From an uncultured Eubacteriales bacterium (GTDB taxonomy: Bacteria; Bacillota; Clostridia; Oscillospirales; QAKW01): a stretch of DNA of 64,000 bases. Positions 26,312 through 35,779 of this stretch are shown here, one piece after another. Numbering within the stretch: the first letter of the stretch is position 1; each line of letters opens with the position of its first letter. The notes under the pieces were generated by a model. The model worked only from the letters and a program-made list of their open reading frames with translations. It searched no databases and was not told the DNA's origin. The stretch is taken from NCBI GenBank assembly GCA_902492505.1, contig CABULU010000002.1, positions 58,049 through 122,048 of the forward strand. Reading direction: 5' to 3'. The position numbers were made by a program, and so were the translations under genes.

Positions 26312-27515
26312 TTCTTGATAAAGAGTTCACTGTACATTCCGCTTTACCGTCACACATTCTGATATATATATCCTGTCCTACGTTAACATCATCGATGCTT
26401 TTCATGACAATCCCCGACTCATTTTCTGCAAGCAGATATCCTCTGCTCATGATTTTAAGAGGGCTGAGTACATCAAGCTTTGCAGCAAGGGTGCAAAATT
26501 GTGAATCTGTATTGCTGATTTTTAAAGACATTGCGGAAAAAAGCTTTTCTGCATTGTGATCAAGGAGTAATTGATATTTTTCGGTGAAAAATTCAGCATT
26601 AGTAAAAACTCGCGAATTTTTAAGAGAGTCATATTTTTGTCTGCAAAATTCAATGCGATGTTCAAGTATAGATAAAAGACGCTTATTCACGTTAGAGAAC
26701 TTTTGCAGCATATCTGCAGTGTCAGGTACTGCCAGCTCGGCAGCGGCAGAAGGAGTAGGCGCACGCATGTCTGCAACAAAGTCGCAGATTGTAAAATCGA
26801 TTTCATGTCCTACAGCGGATATGACAGGTACGGACATACTGTAAATTGTTCTTGCGAGCTGTTCGTTGTTGAATGCCCACAAATCTTCGATTGATCCGCC
26901 GCCTCGTCCGATTATAATAACATCGGCACATTTTGCTTTTTCAAAGTATAAAAGTGCTCGGATAAGATCGCGCGGAGCGTCCTCACCCTGCACTAAAGAC
27001 GGATACAACAATATTTCAGCAAACGGAAAACGTCTGCCTAAAACATTGATAATATCCCGAACAGCAGCCCCTGTTGGAGACGTAATCACCCCGATAACAG
27101 AAGGGATTTTAGGAATGGAAAGCTTATGCGAGCTATCAAAAAGTCCTTCTTTTTGAAGTTTTGTTTTGAGCTGTTCAAAAGCCACATATAAATTGCCAAC
27201 ACCATCCACTTCAACGGAACTTACAACAATCTGGTATCGGCCTGCCGGCTCAAAAACAGAAATTCTGCCTTTAGCAATAATCTTCATACCGTTTTCCGGC
27301 TTAAATGCAAGCAAGGCTGCAGAGCTCCGAAACATCACTGCGTTAATCACGGCAAGCTCGTCCTTTATTGCAAAGTACAAATGTCCCGAACGGTGAATCG
27401 TCAAGTTGGATATTTCTCCCGATACCGTAAAGTTTTGCAAACGAACGTCACTTTCCAGTGTGCTTTTAATATACTTTGTGAGTCCGCTTACAGTGATTAC
27501 ATTAGAATCTGTCAC
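26286..27515 (-). CDS. xseA: Exodeoxyribonuclease VII large subunit
   Basis: A 409-residue nuclease subunit. An N-terminal OB fold (LQNFTVSGEISNLTIHRSGHLYFAIKD) is followed by the catalytic part, with VITSPTGAAVRDI, IIIGRGGGSIEDLWAFN and ISAVGHEIDFTICDFVADMRAPTPSAAAE. It degrades single-stranded DNA. GTG at 27515 is the likely start, with GAGGAG upstream; it overlaps the preceding gene by 14 bases. The longer frame upstream is inside that gene. Confidence 0.93.
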   Translation of the reverse strand: MTDSNVITVSGLTKYIKSTLESDVRLQNFTVSGEISNLTIHRSGHLYFAIKDELAVINAVMFRSSAALLAFKPENGMKIIAKGRISVFEPAGRYQIVVSSVEVDGVGNLYVAFEQLKTKLQKEGLFDSSHKLSIPKIPSVIGVITSPTGAAVRDIINVLGRRFPFAEILLYPSLVQGEDAPRDLIRALLYFEKAKCADVIIIGRGGGSIEDLWAFNNEQLARTIYSMSVPVISAVGHEIDFTICDFVADMRAPTPSAAAELAVPDTADMLQKFSNVNKRLLSILEHRIEFCRQKYDSLKNSRVFTNAEFFTEKYQLLLDHNAEKLFSAMSLKISNTDSQFCTLAAKLDVLSPLKIMSRGYLLAENESGIVMKSIDDVNVGQDIYIRMCDGKAECTVNSLSRNEDKINEK

Positions 27516-28440
27516 AAAGCTCTCCTCTCTCTGCTGCGCACAACATGGCGACACCCGCTGCATTATCCAGCGAATACTCAGGTCTTGCAAAACTTACACC
27601 GCTGAATTTCTCGCTGACTTTATCCGAAAGCAGTTTGTTTGACATAACTCCGCCGGACATGAGCACCGGCAATTCACCGTAAATCTTTCTGAATTTTTCA
27701 ATCGAATTTAATATAAATGACAGAACAACACTTAATATGTAATTGCTTATATCACCCGCGCACTTATTCTCTGAATACATTTTTTCAGCTTTATTCTGGA
27801 AGCCAGAAAGATTATAAAAGCCATCATTTACTGTAAACATGATATTATCTGCAAGACTTCCATGCACACATTTTTCCAAATGTTTTCCGCACGGGAACGG
27901 AAAGCCGAGCAAAGTGCCCGTTCTGTCAATCAGCTGACCACAGCTGATATCTGCACTGCCGCCGATTTTTTTAACGCAGAATATCTCTTTGTCCGGACTG
28001 CACAGCATAATATCCGTTGTTCCGCCTGACACATGATATGCAAGAAACGGTTTTTTTAAAATTTCTCTTGCTCCGCTTGTTACAGCGGCAGCCATAATAT
28101 GATTTTTTTGATGTGAATAGGAATACATCGGCAAACCGTAAAGCTCCGATATAGTTTTTGCATAGGACATGCCTACTATAAAACACGGCATATAAGAGTT
28201 TTTCCGCTCTGAAGGGCATCTGCTTGCACAAACACAATCTATATCAGTTTGTAATATATCGTTAAACAACGATTCAAAATTTTTAACATGATGAAATACA
28301 GCATCGCTCTGACGTATACCGCATTTACCGCTTTCTACCGGAATCATTATTCGGTTTTCCCATACAATACCGGCTTGCGTATCATAAACGCAAGCCGAGG
28401 TTGTATAATTACTTGTATCAAATGCCAGTATTCTGCTCAT
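27502..28440 (-). CDS. TsaD/Kae1-like protein (M22 family paralog)
   Basis: A 312-residue ASKHA-fold protein related to TsaD, the tRNA threonylcarbamoyl transferase. Seen: AFDTSNYTTSACVYD at the N-terminus, the metal-site pair in SHQKNHIMAA, the ATP phrases HVSGGTTDIML and VLMSGGVMSNKLLS, and a C-terminal SLDNAAGVAML. It lacks the closer TsaD motifs and is shorter than most TsaD, so I treat it as a paralog of unknown role. It stands between nusB and xseA, where folD is found in bacilli. Start MSRILAF is at 28440. Confidence 0.75.
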   Translation of the reverse strand: MSRILAFDTSNYTTSACVYDTQAGIVWENRIMIPVESGKCGIRQSDAVFHHVKNFESLFNDILQTDIDCVCASRCPSERKNSYMPCFIVGMSYAKTISELYGLPMYSYSHQKNHIMAAAVTSGAREILKKPFLAYHVSGGTTDIMLCSPDKEIFCVKKIGGSADISCGQLIDRTGTLLGFPFPCGKHLEKCVHGSLADNIMFTVNDGFYNLSGFQNKAEKMYSENKCAGDISNYILSVVLSFILNSIEKFRKIYGELPVLMSGGVMSNKLLSDKVSEKFSGVSFARPEYSLDNAAGVAMLCAAERGELCDRF

Positions 28441-28441
28441 T

Positions 28442-28834
28442 TCAACCCCTTGCAATAATCCCTAAATTACCATGAACAAATCCGGCCAAGCTGTCATCAT
28501 ACTGCTTTGTAAGCTCGATTGCCTCATTTATAGCAACAGGCACGGGCACTTCATCACTGTAAAGCATTTCATATACTGCAAGACGCATAGCGGCAAGGCA
28601 AACATTATCAAGCCGTTCGAACCTTCTAAATTTAATACTTCCCTTGATTTTTTCATCAATTGCGTCAAGATTATTATATACTCCGCGAACAGTGCCGACT
28701 ATATAATCGGAAAGCGATTCCGACTCGCAATAGTCGGAATAGCTTTCAATAATGTCATCAATGCTTTTATCAGTTTTGAAAGGAAACGTAAAGATAATCT
28801 CAAATGCACTTTTTCGCTCTTCGGTTCTGTTCAT
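28442..28834 (-). CDS. nusB: Transcription antitermination factor NusB
   Basis: A 130-residue all-helical NusB: MNRTEERKSAFEIIFTFPF at the start, FERLDNVCLAAMRLAVYEMLY and the signature VPVAINEAIELTKQYDDSLAGFVHGNLG. It pairs with NusE to bind boxA RNA in rRNA transcription. Its stop is one base before the TsaD-like start, and it follows prkC by 11 bases. Confidence 0.93.
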   Translation of the reverse strand: MNRTEERKSAFEIIFTFPFKTDKSIDDIIESYSDYCESESLSDYIVGTVRGVYNNLDAIDEKIKGSIKFRRFERLDNVCLAAMRLAVYEMLYSDEVPVPVAINEAIELTKQYDDSLAGFVHGNLGIIARG

Positions 28835-28845
28835 CGTCTCTCCAA

Positions 28846-31047
28846 TCAGCTGACAGTATATTTTTCAAAAAGTGTGCCGTTTACAAACAGTGACACAACA
28901 GTTCCTTTTTTGAGCGTTACGCTTTCGGAATTGTATACATAATTTGCACCGGCAAGGTTTGCCATAGTTATAGTTTCAACTTTGTTCCATGAATTATCAT
29001 TTGTGGATATAGTAAGTGTAACACTTGTTTCAGCCGAAAATTTACTGAGATCGGCCGTTATTTTAAATGAAACTTTATCGTCGGTATCGGGATTGACCGG
29101 TTCATTGTCCGTTGGAACGTCATCCGGGTTTTTATCCGGATTGTTTACATCAACGTCAGTGTTTTCATCGGGATTTTTGTCCGGGGTTTCATCAGGATTT
29201 TTATCCGGGTTATCGCTTGGATTTTTGTCCGGATCTTGATCGGGATTATCGGTATTTCCGTCATCGGGATTTTTATCCGGATTTTCCTCAGGCTTCGGTC
29301 CGAGACTTATAGTAATCTCAACGGTTGAACCTTCGTCAAGCTTAGTTCCCGCATTCGGATTCTGACTTATAACACAGTCCTTGGGCACTGTTTCATCATA
29401 TTCGTACAGCTTATCTGCTTTCAGACTTTCAGCAGCAAGTTTTGTAACCGCATCATCCTCTGTTCTCTTCAAAACATCGGGTACTGTAACTGTCTTTATA
29501 TCTCTGCCGGAGCTTATATAAACCGTAATGCTTGTGTCTGACTTGATTTCTGTAAACGCGGCAGGGTCGGTTCTTACTACGTAATTTTCTTTTACAGTAT
29601 CGCTTGCAATATACTTTGTCTTATAAAGAATACCAAGGTCATAAAGCTCATCGATGGCTATTTCGTAATATTTATTCGTGACGTCCGGTACCTGAACCGT
29701 TTCGACGCCTATACTGACCTTAAAAGTCACGACAGAGCCCTTATCAACCTCTTCGCCCGCAACAGGTTCCTGTGATATAATGGTTCCTTTAGGCTCCGTG
29801 CTGAGCATATTTGTTTTTTCGAAAATAAGACCGGTTGCGTTTGATTTTTCTACCTCATCATAATTCTGTCCCACATAATTTTCAACCGTAACCTTTTCGA
29901 CAACGCTGTTTCCGCCGAAAACGCTGTTTTTTAATTCCGGGAAGTACACAATCCCTACAATAACAATCGCAATAATAAGCAGGGCCGACCCCACACCGCC
30001 AATAATTGGCAGCCAAATCTCCTTAAATTTCGATTCCGTTTCGTCGCCCGACTGTGCTTCTTCACTATTAACATCAATAGCGTCATCGGATACGAATTCA
30101 CCTATTTCATCCGCTGACTCAATACTGCTGATATCTACAAATCTTGTCGGTGAATCATCTTCCGACAGTTGCTCATCGGATACAACTGGAGCAGCACTGA
30201 GATAACCGAAAACAGTGTCGGGATTTTCCTCCACGCTAACTATATCGTTAAACATTGCCGATGCCGAAGAATACCTTAAAGCCGGATCCTTCATCATGGC
30301 CTTTATTGTTATTTCTTCGATTCCCTCAGGTATGCTGTCGTTAATCTCTCTGGGAAGCTTTGGCTGAGCCTGTACCTGCATAAGTGCAACCGACACGGCA
30401 CTGTCTGCCACAAACGGAAGCGTACCTGTAATCATCTCATACAGCATGACACCCACGGCATATATATCCGTTTTTTCATCTGTTCGGTCACCGCTGGCCT
30501 GTTCAGGGCTTATATAATGTACAGAACCTATTGCCTTATCCGTGATAGTCTGTGTTTCAAATTTTGAAAGCTTTGCAATGCCAAAATCAGTCACTTTAAT
30601 TGTTCCGTCGCGCAAAAGCATAATATTGTGCGGCTTTATGTCCCTGTGTACAATTCCGCGTTCATGAGCATGAGACATCGCTTTAAGTATCTGCTTTATA
30701 TAAAAAGCTGCTTCGTGCCAGTCAAGCACCTTTACCTTATCAAGGTATTCTTTAAGCGTAACACCGTCTATGTATTCCATGACAAGATACATCATGTCGC
30801 CCTCAAGACATACGTCGTAAACATCAACTATATTATTCTGAGAGAGCATGGTTATTGCTTTTGACTCGTTTGTAAATCTGCGTCTGAACTGTGCGTCAGA
30901 CATAAACTCTTCTTTGAGAACCTTGACAGCAACCACTCTGTTAACTACCTTATCAAATGCCTTATAAACAACTGCCATGCCGCCGACACCGATTATTTCA
31001 GTTATAATATATCTGTCGTTTATGGTTTTTCCGATTAATTTATCCAC
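28846..31047 (-). CDS. prkC: PASTA-domain serine/threonine kinase
   Basis: A 733-residue membrane kinase. The kinase domain covers about 1-275, with VAVKVLKEEF, HRDIKPHNIML and VTDFGIAKL. One membrane helix lies near 345-373 (PIIGGVGSALLIIAIVIVGIV). Three PASTA repeats outside (about 380-580) sense cell-wall fragments. An extended Asp/Pro/Asn-rich linker (about 583-660, repeats of the type DKNPD) leads to a small beta-rich end domain ending FEKYTVS, unusual for PrkC. It pairs with the upstream phosphatase gene prpC; rsgA, usually next, is absent. Confidence 0.93.
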   Translation of the reverse strand: MDKLIGKTINDRYIITEIIGVGGMAVVYKAFDKVVNRVVAVKVLKEEFMSDAQFRRRFTNESKAITMLSQNNIVDVYDVCLEGDMMYLVMEYIDGVTLKEYLDKVKVLDWHEAAFYIKQILKAMSHAHERGIVHRDIKPHNIMLLRDGTIKVTDFGIAKLSKFETQTITDKAIGSVHYISPEQASGDRTDEKTDIYAVGVMLYEMITGTLPFVADSAVSVALMQVQAQPKLPREINDSIPEGIEEITIKAMMKDPALRYSSASAMFNDIVSVEENPDTVFGYLSAAPVVSDEQLSEDDSPTRFVDISSIESADEIGEFVSDDAIDVNSEEAQSGDETESKFKEIWLPIIGGVGSALLIIAIVIVGIVYFPELKNSVFGGNSVVEKVTVENYVGQNYDEVEKSNATGLIFEKTNMLSTEPKGTIISQEPVAGEEVDKGSVVTFKVSIGVETVQVPDVTNKYYEIAIDELYDLGILYKTKYIASDTVKENYVVRTDPAAFTEIKSDTSITVYISSGRDIKTVTVPDVLKRTEDDAVTKLAAESLKADKLYEYDETVPKDCVISQNPNAGTKLDEGSTVEITISLGPKPEENPDKNPDDGNTDNPDQDPDKNPSDNPDKNPDETPDKNPDENTDVDVNNPDKNPDDVPTDNEPVNPDTDDKVSFKITADLSKFSAETSVTLTISTNDNSWNKVETITMANLAGANYVYNSESVTLKKGTVVSLFVNGTLFEKYTVS

Positions 31048-31060
31048 TTATTTAAGCCTC

Positions 31061-31792
31061 CTAAACTTTCATTATTACAACTGTCGAGTTATCGGCACCG
31101 CCGCGTGAATTGGCAAGCTCGATCAGTTTCTGAGGAATAGTCTCAATATTACTTTTCCGCTTGACTGTCTCAAACGGAATTTCAAGATCATCGATGTAAT
31201 TGGTTATACCGTCAGAACACAATAAAACAATATCGTCAGGGAAAACTCTTTCCGTAAAGAAATCGAAAGATACGCTTTCCTCAACCCCAAGAGCCCTTGT
31301 TATTATGTTTTTATTAGGATGATTGCGTGCCTGTGACTCTGTAAGCATACCGTTGTCGACAAGCTGCTGTACTGCTGAATGATCATGCGATATCCGACGT
31401 ATGCTGCCGTCGCGAATAAGGTATGCTCTGCTGTCGCCTACATTCACAAAATATCCCGTATCCTTAACTATAACAGATGAAACAAGGGTTGTACCCATTC
31501 CATACAGTTTATCGTCCCTTAAAGATTTATTATATATTTCTTTATTGGCACAATCAATAGCTTTTTGAAAAGTTTCTTTTATTTTTTCTCCATTTGAGTC
31601 TAAAGTGAGCTCCGCCATAAATTTTGAAAAGCTATTTACGGCGATACTGCTGGCAATTTTACCGCCGCTGGGACCTCCCATTCCGTCGCAGACAACCGCG
31701 AATCCCACATCGTTTCCTACTGTGTCAAATAAATATGAATCCTGATTGTCTTTCCTGACCATACCGATGTTACTGGAGCCGAAAATTATCAA
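31061..31792 (-). CDS. prpC: PP2C-type protein phosphatase (Stp/PrpC)
   Basis: A 243-residue manganese-dependent phosphatase. Metal-binding Asp residues are in VRKDNQDSY, FAVVCDGMGGPSGG, VLLCSDGITNYID and RGGADNSTVVIM. It reverses phosphorylation by the neighbouring kinase PrkC. TTG at 31792 is the likely start, with AAGGA six bases before it. It overlaps the rlmN end by 23 bases. Confidence 0.9.
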   Translation of the reverse strand: MIIFGSSNIGMVRKDNQDSYLFDTVGNDVGFAVVCDGMGGPSGGKIASSIAVNSFSKFMAELTLDSNGEKIKETFQKAIDCANKEIYNKSLRDDKLYGMGTTLVSSVIVKDTGYFVNVGDSRAYLIRDGSIRRISHDHSAVQQLVDNGMLTESQARNHPNKNIITRALGVEESVSFDFFTERVFPDDIVLLCSDGITNYIDDLEIPFETVKRKSNIETIPQKLIELANSRGGADNSTVVIMKV

Positions 31793-32831
31793 CGCAATTC
31801 CTTCTTTCCCGTTCGTATTTACTTCGAAGCTGACCGCACGAAGCAGATATATCCGCACCGAGAGTTCTTCTTACAGTGCATGACGCGCCCATTGAAATAA
31901 GCGTGTCACTGAACTTTTTAATTTTATCTGTATCCGGCGGATAAAATATTCCGTCTTCTATTTTATTCACCGGGATAAGATTTATATGATACATTATACC
32001 TGAAAGTATATCAAAAAGCCTTTTGGCGTCTGCAGTCGAATCATTTACACCATCCATGAGAGAATATTCAAACACAATACGTCGGCCGGTTACAGACTGA
32101 TAATAACGGCATGCTCTGAGCAATTTATCAATAGGATATTTTTTATTTACAGGCATCATTGTACTGCGTTTGTCATCAAATGCGTCGTGAAGTGAAATTG
32201 AAAGAGTTATAGGTAAATTTACCTCTGCAAGCCGTCTGATATTATCAGCAAGACCACAGGTGGAAAGAGAAATATGACGGTAACCGATATTTATTCCGTC
32301 GGGATGATTGACAAGCTTTAGAAACTTGACTGTATTGTCAAAATTGTCAAGCGGCTCTCCGATACCCATCATAACAATATTTGAAATGCGGATACCGAGT
32401 TTTTGTTGTGCAGTTAGAATCTGTCCGAGTATTTCTCCCGGCAAAAGATTTCGAACCAGTCCGCCTTTTGTTGACTGACAAAAAGCGCAGCCCATACGAC
32501 ATCCAACCTGGGAAGAAACACAAACAGAATAGCCGTGCTTATATTTCATTACAACTGTTTCAATTAAACTGCCGTCATAAAGCCGAAAAACAAATTTAAC
32601 TGTTTTGTCTGTTTTTGAAACAAGCATTTTATATACGGAAACTTCAGCTATATAAGCAAATTCCGAAAGCTGTTTACGAAGTTCCTTTGGCAAATTAGTC
32701 ATTTCTTCAAATGTTTGTACACCGCGATGAAGCCATTCAAATATTTGCTTTGCCCTGAATTTTTTAATTCCGTGTTTCAATATTAAATTTTCAAGCTCAG
32801 CCGGTAAAAGCGACCTTATGTCGGTTTTGAT
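31770..32831 (-). CDS. rlmN: 23S rRNA adenine-C2 methyltransferase, apparent AUC start
   Basis: A radical-SAM enzyme that methylates A2503 of 23S rRNA and A37 of some tRNAs. The cluster motif is GCRMGCAFCQSTKGG; MGIGEPLDN and the C-terminal Cys in ADISASCGQLRS are present. The family N-terminus (KTDIRSLLPAELENLI) is encoded, but the codon where ATG is expected is ATC at 32829-32831. It lies six bases after the rsmB stop, behind GAGGTG. The first ordinary start is a TTG at 32780, which would drop 17 residues. Confidence 0.88.
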   Translation of the reverse strand: MKTDIRSLLPAELENLILKHGIKKFRAKQIFEWLHRGVQTFEEMTNLPKELRKQLSEFAYIAEVSVYKMLVSKTDKTVKFVFRLYDGSLIETVVMKYKHGYSVCVSSQVGCRMGCAFCQSTKGGLVRNLLPGEILGQILTAQQKLGIRISNIVMMGIGEPLDNFDNTVKFLKLVNHPDGINIGYRHISLSTCGLADNIRRLAEVNLPITLSISLHDAFDDKRSTMMPVNKKYPIDKLLRACRYYQSVTGRRIVFEYSLMDGVNDSTADAKRLFDILSGIMYHINLIPVNKIEDGIFYPPDTDKIKKFSDTLISMGASCTVRRTLGADISASCGQLRSKYERERRNCVDNFRLQ

Positions 32832-32834
32832 GCT

Positions 32835-34142
32835 CTACACCTCTTTTTTCTTAAGAACAGCAATATAAAAACCGTCCGTATTATCTTCATACGGTAAAAA
32901 CAGTTTTTGACCATATTCATTATTATATAAATTAACCGTTTTGTCAATTTCAAACTGTGTATTATTTTGAAGAAATTCACAAATCACTTTAATGTTTTCA
33001 TTTTTATTTACGGTACAGGTAGAATAAACAAGCCTACCGCCCGGTTTCAAGTAAAGTGCCGCATTTTCAAGAATTCGTTTCTGAACATTTATAAGCGATG
33101 CCTCGTGTATCTCCTTATATTTTATATCAGGCTTCTTATGAAGTATACCCAGTCCGCTGCACGGGACGTCACAAAGCGCACAATCAGCTGTGGAAATCAT
33201 CTTTTCATCGGTTTTTGTACTGTCGAATGCTATTGTTTTGATATTGGATAATCCAAGTCTTTTGATATTTTTTTCAATATTATCAATCTTATGTTTATGT
33301 AAATCAAACGCTGTAATATCTGCTTGTCCGTTTGACATATAGCTTACAGCAAAGGTCTTTCCGCCCGGTGCTGCACACATATCATAGAAAATATCGTTAC
33401 ATTTTGCTCCGACAGCCTTAGCAGCTAAATACGACGTCTTTCCAATCACATGAAAAAGTCCCCGACGGTATGCATCGGTATTTTCAATATCAAATCCGCT
33501 TTGAATTTGAAACAGCCCGTTTAAATCTGTTTTCAAAGCTGTGATACCTTCTTTACAAAGGATTTCGGTAAGTTTATCATCACACAGCTTTACGGTATTA
33601 GCGGCAATATAAATAGTTTTTGATTCATCGGCTTTATACTCAAGATATCGTTTGGTATTCTGCTCTCCGAGAGAATCGACAAGGATCTTCAAAACAGAAG
33701 GTGATACAGAATACTTAACTGAAAGATATTCCGTTTTGTTTTCCGGCAATGGAATATCGTGATATAATTGCGATAATTTCCTTAATACGGCATTTACAAA
33801 TCCGGCGCTTTTCATCTGTCCGTTCGTTTTGGTAAGTTCAACCGAACTGTTGCAAGCCGCACTTTCCGGTGTGGAAAGAAAAATAATCTGGTACAGTCCC
33901 ATACGCAAAACATTAAGTACAACCGTATTTATCTTACGCAGTTTTACGCTCGAGACTTTATCAATATAATAATCAAGCGTAAGCTTTTTTTCGATGACAC
34001 CGTATATCAGCGCGCTTATAAATCTCCTGTCCCTATCACTTTCTATGTCTCTAAGACGTTTTTTCAGTTCAAGATTGGGATATGCTCCGTCACGCTCATA
34101 TGCTATTAGTATATCAAGCGCTGCTTTTCTGTTAGTATCCAT
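32835..34142 (-). CDS. rsmB: 16S rRNA cytosine-967 methyltransferase
   Basis: A 435-residue protein with an N-terminal NusB-like RNA-binding domain (about 1-130) and a C-terminal m5C methyltransferase with DMCAAPGGKTFAVSY (motif I), CDVPCSGLGIL and the catalytic Cys in YSTCTVNKNEN. ATG at 34142 overlaps the stop of the upstream metallopeptidase gene as TGATG. It ends four bases before the unusual rlmN start. Confidence 0.92.
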   Translation of the reverse strand: MDTNRKAALDILIAYERDGAYPNLELKKRLRDIESDRDRRFISALIYGVIEKKLTLDYYIDKVSSVKLRKINTVVLNVLRMGLYQIIFLSTPESAACNSSVELTKTNGQMKSAGFVNAVLRKLSQLYHDIPLPENKTEYLSVKYSVSPSVLKILVDSLGEQNTKRYLEYKADESKTIYIAANTVKLCDDKLTEILCKEGITALKTDLNGLFQIQSGFDIENTDAYRRGLFHVIGKTSYLAAKAVGAKCNDIFYDMCAAPGGKTFAVSYMSNGQADITAFDLHKHKIDNIEKNIKRLGLSNIKTIAFDSTKTDEKMISTADCALCDVPCSGLGILHKKPDIKYKEIHEASLINVQKRILENAALYLKPGGRLVYSTCTVNKNENIKVICEFLQNNTQFEIDKTVNLYNNEYGQKLFLPYEDNTDGFYIAVLKKKEV

Positions 34143-34822
34143 CAATCTCGTTTTCTTGTGCGGAGAATAAATGTGATCATCTGACCGAGCGCTACAAGCA
34201 TTGCCATTACATATGTCATCGCAGCGGCAGTCAGCACCTTTTTAACCCCGTGCAGGTCATCATCATTATAACCCATATTTCCGATATTTTCAACCGCTCT
34301 TGCACTTGCGTTAAATTCAACAGGCAGTGTAAGAAGCTGAAACAGGAAAATTATAAAAAAGCAAATGACTGCGATATTGCAGATAAGCGGTATCTGAGCT
34401 ATAAAGCTCAAAATAATTAAAATATAAAGTATTTTAGAACTGAAATTGGTAATTCCGATTATTGAAGAACGTATTTTAATAGGAGTGTATTCGGCAGCAT
34501 ACTGAAGCGCATGCCCTGTCTCATGTGCTGCGACTCCTATTGCCGCAATACTGGTGCCGTTATATACCTTTTCGGAAAGACGGATAACTTTCTTTGTCGG
34601 GTCAAAATGGTCTGATAAATTACCTCCTATACACTCCACGGAAACATCAAAAATACCTGCATTTCTTAGTATAGTATGAGCAATTTCACATCCGGTAGTC
34701 CTCTTCGAATTCTGTATTTTTGAATACTTACTGTACGATGAATTAAGCACCGCCTGAACAATAAAAGATAAAACCATCAACGGCAGAAGTATTACAAGAG
34801 TGTAATAATCATAAAAAAACAT
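34142..34822 (-). CDS. Membrane zinc metallopeptidase, YugP-like
   Basis: A 226-residue membrane protein with an N-terminal helix, the zinc motif AAHETGHALQ (HExxH, about residues 118-122), and two more helices after it. Proteins of this type are common between fmt and rsmB in Clostridia and bacilli. The substrate is unknown. It overlaps rsmB by one base. Confidence 0.85.
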   Translation of the reverse strand: MFFYDYYTLVILLPLMVLSFIVQAVLNSSYSKYSKIQNSKRTTGCEIAHTILRNAGIFDVSVECIGGNLSDHFDPTKKVIRLSEKVYNGTSIAAIGVAAHETGHALQYAAEYTPIKIRSSIIGITNFSSKILYILIILSFIAQIPLICNIAVICFFIIFLFQLLTLPVEFNASARAVENIGNMGYNDDDLHGVKKVLTAAAMTYVMAMLVALGQMITFILRTRKRD

Positions 34823-34834
34823 ATTGACTTCTCC

Positions 34835-35779
34835 TTATAAAGAATAAATTGACATACCTGGTCGAATTTCAGCTCCGAGGCTAAACGCATACGCGTTCAT
34901 TTTCTTTTTCCCAATCCTTTGTATTTCTGTTACTACAACAGTATTTTTATCACCGCATGCAATTTCAATACCGTTTTTATTCACCGACACTATATAACCG
35001 GGTGAACAATCGGTTTTGCCGCCGAGCAAAACACGGTGCAGCTTTAAACATCCGCTTTGCGTTTCAACATATGCAGATGGCCATGGATTAAGACCGTATA
35101 CCTTCTGTTTTATAATTTTCGCATTATCACTGAAATCAATGCACCCCATCTTTTTGGTTATCATAGATGCATAAGTGCTGTCTTCCTCATTTTGCGGAGT
35201 ATAGGAAGCAGTTCCTTTTATTATACTGTCTATCGTATGAAGTAAAAGCTGCGCACCAAGCTGACTGAGTCTGTCAAAAAGCTCTCCCGCCGTCTCATAC
35301 TCTCCGATTTGAATTTTTGCCTGGGAAATGATATCGCCGCTGTCCAATCCGGCATCCATCTTCATAATCGTAATTCCGGTTTCTTTCTCACCGTTTAATA
35401 CGGCATACTGAATAGGAGATGCGCCGCGGTATTTAGGAAGCAGTGAGCCATGAACATTAATACATCCAAACTGCGGATAGCTCAAAATATATTCGGGAAG
35501 CAATTTTCCGTATGCCGCAACAACTATAAGCTGCGGATTAAGCTCTTTTATAAGCTGCATGCAGCATCCGTTTTTAAAGGTTTCTGGCTGACACACACGT
35601 ATCCCGTTTTTAACGGCATATTCCTTCACAGGGCCAAAAATCACTTTGTTTCCTCTGCCGTTTACCTTATCCGGCTGACAAAAAACCGCGCGGATATCAT
35701 AAGTTTTATAAAGTTGTTCAAGTGACGGAAGGGCAAAATCAGGAGTACCCATAAAAACAATTCTCAGCTTTTGACTCAT
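34835..35779 (-). CDS. fmt: Methionyl-tRNA formyltransferase
   Basis: A 314-residue enzyme that formylates initiator Met-tRNA. Seen: IVFMGTPDFALPSLE, the folate and catalytic site INVHGSLLPKYRGASPIQYA, and MDAGLDSGDI. The C-terminal tRNA-binding OB domain contains NPWPSAYVE. It overlaps def by one base, so the formylation and deformylation genes are coupled. Confidence 0.95.
   Translation of the reverse strand: MSQKLRIVFMGTPDFALPSLEQLYKTYDIRAVFCQPDKVNGRGNKVIFGPVKEYAVKNGIRVCQPETFKNGCCMQLIKELNPQLIVVAAYGKLLPEYILSYPQFGCINVHGSLLPKYRGASPIQYAVLNGEKETGITIMKMDAGLDSGDIISQAKIQIGEYETAGELFDRLSQLGAQLLLHTIDSIIKGTASYTPQNEEDSTYASMITKKMGCIDFSDNAKIIKQKVYGLNPWPSAYVETQSGCLKLHRVLLGGKTDCSPGYIVSVNKNGIEIACGDKNTVVVTEIQRIGKKKMNAYAFSLGAEIRPGMSIYSL

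Noticed and set aside
29100..29290. Repeated TTTTTATCCGG-like units resembling a repeat array
   Set aside because: They encode the D/P/N-rich stalk of PrkC in frame and have no regular spacers, so not CRISPR.
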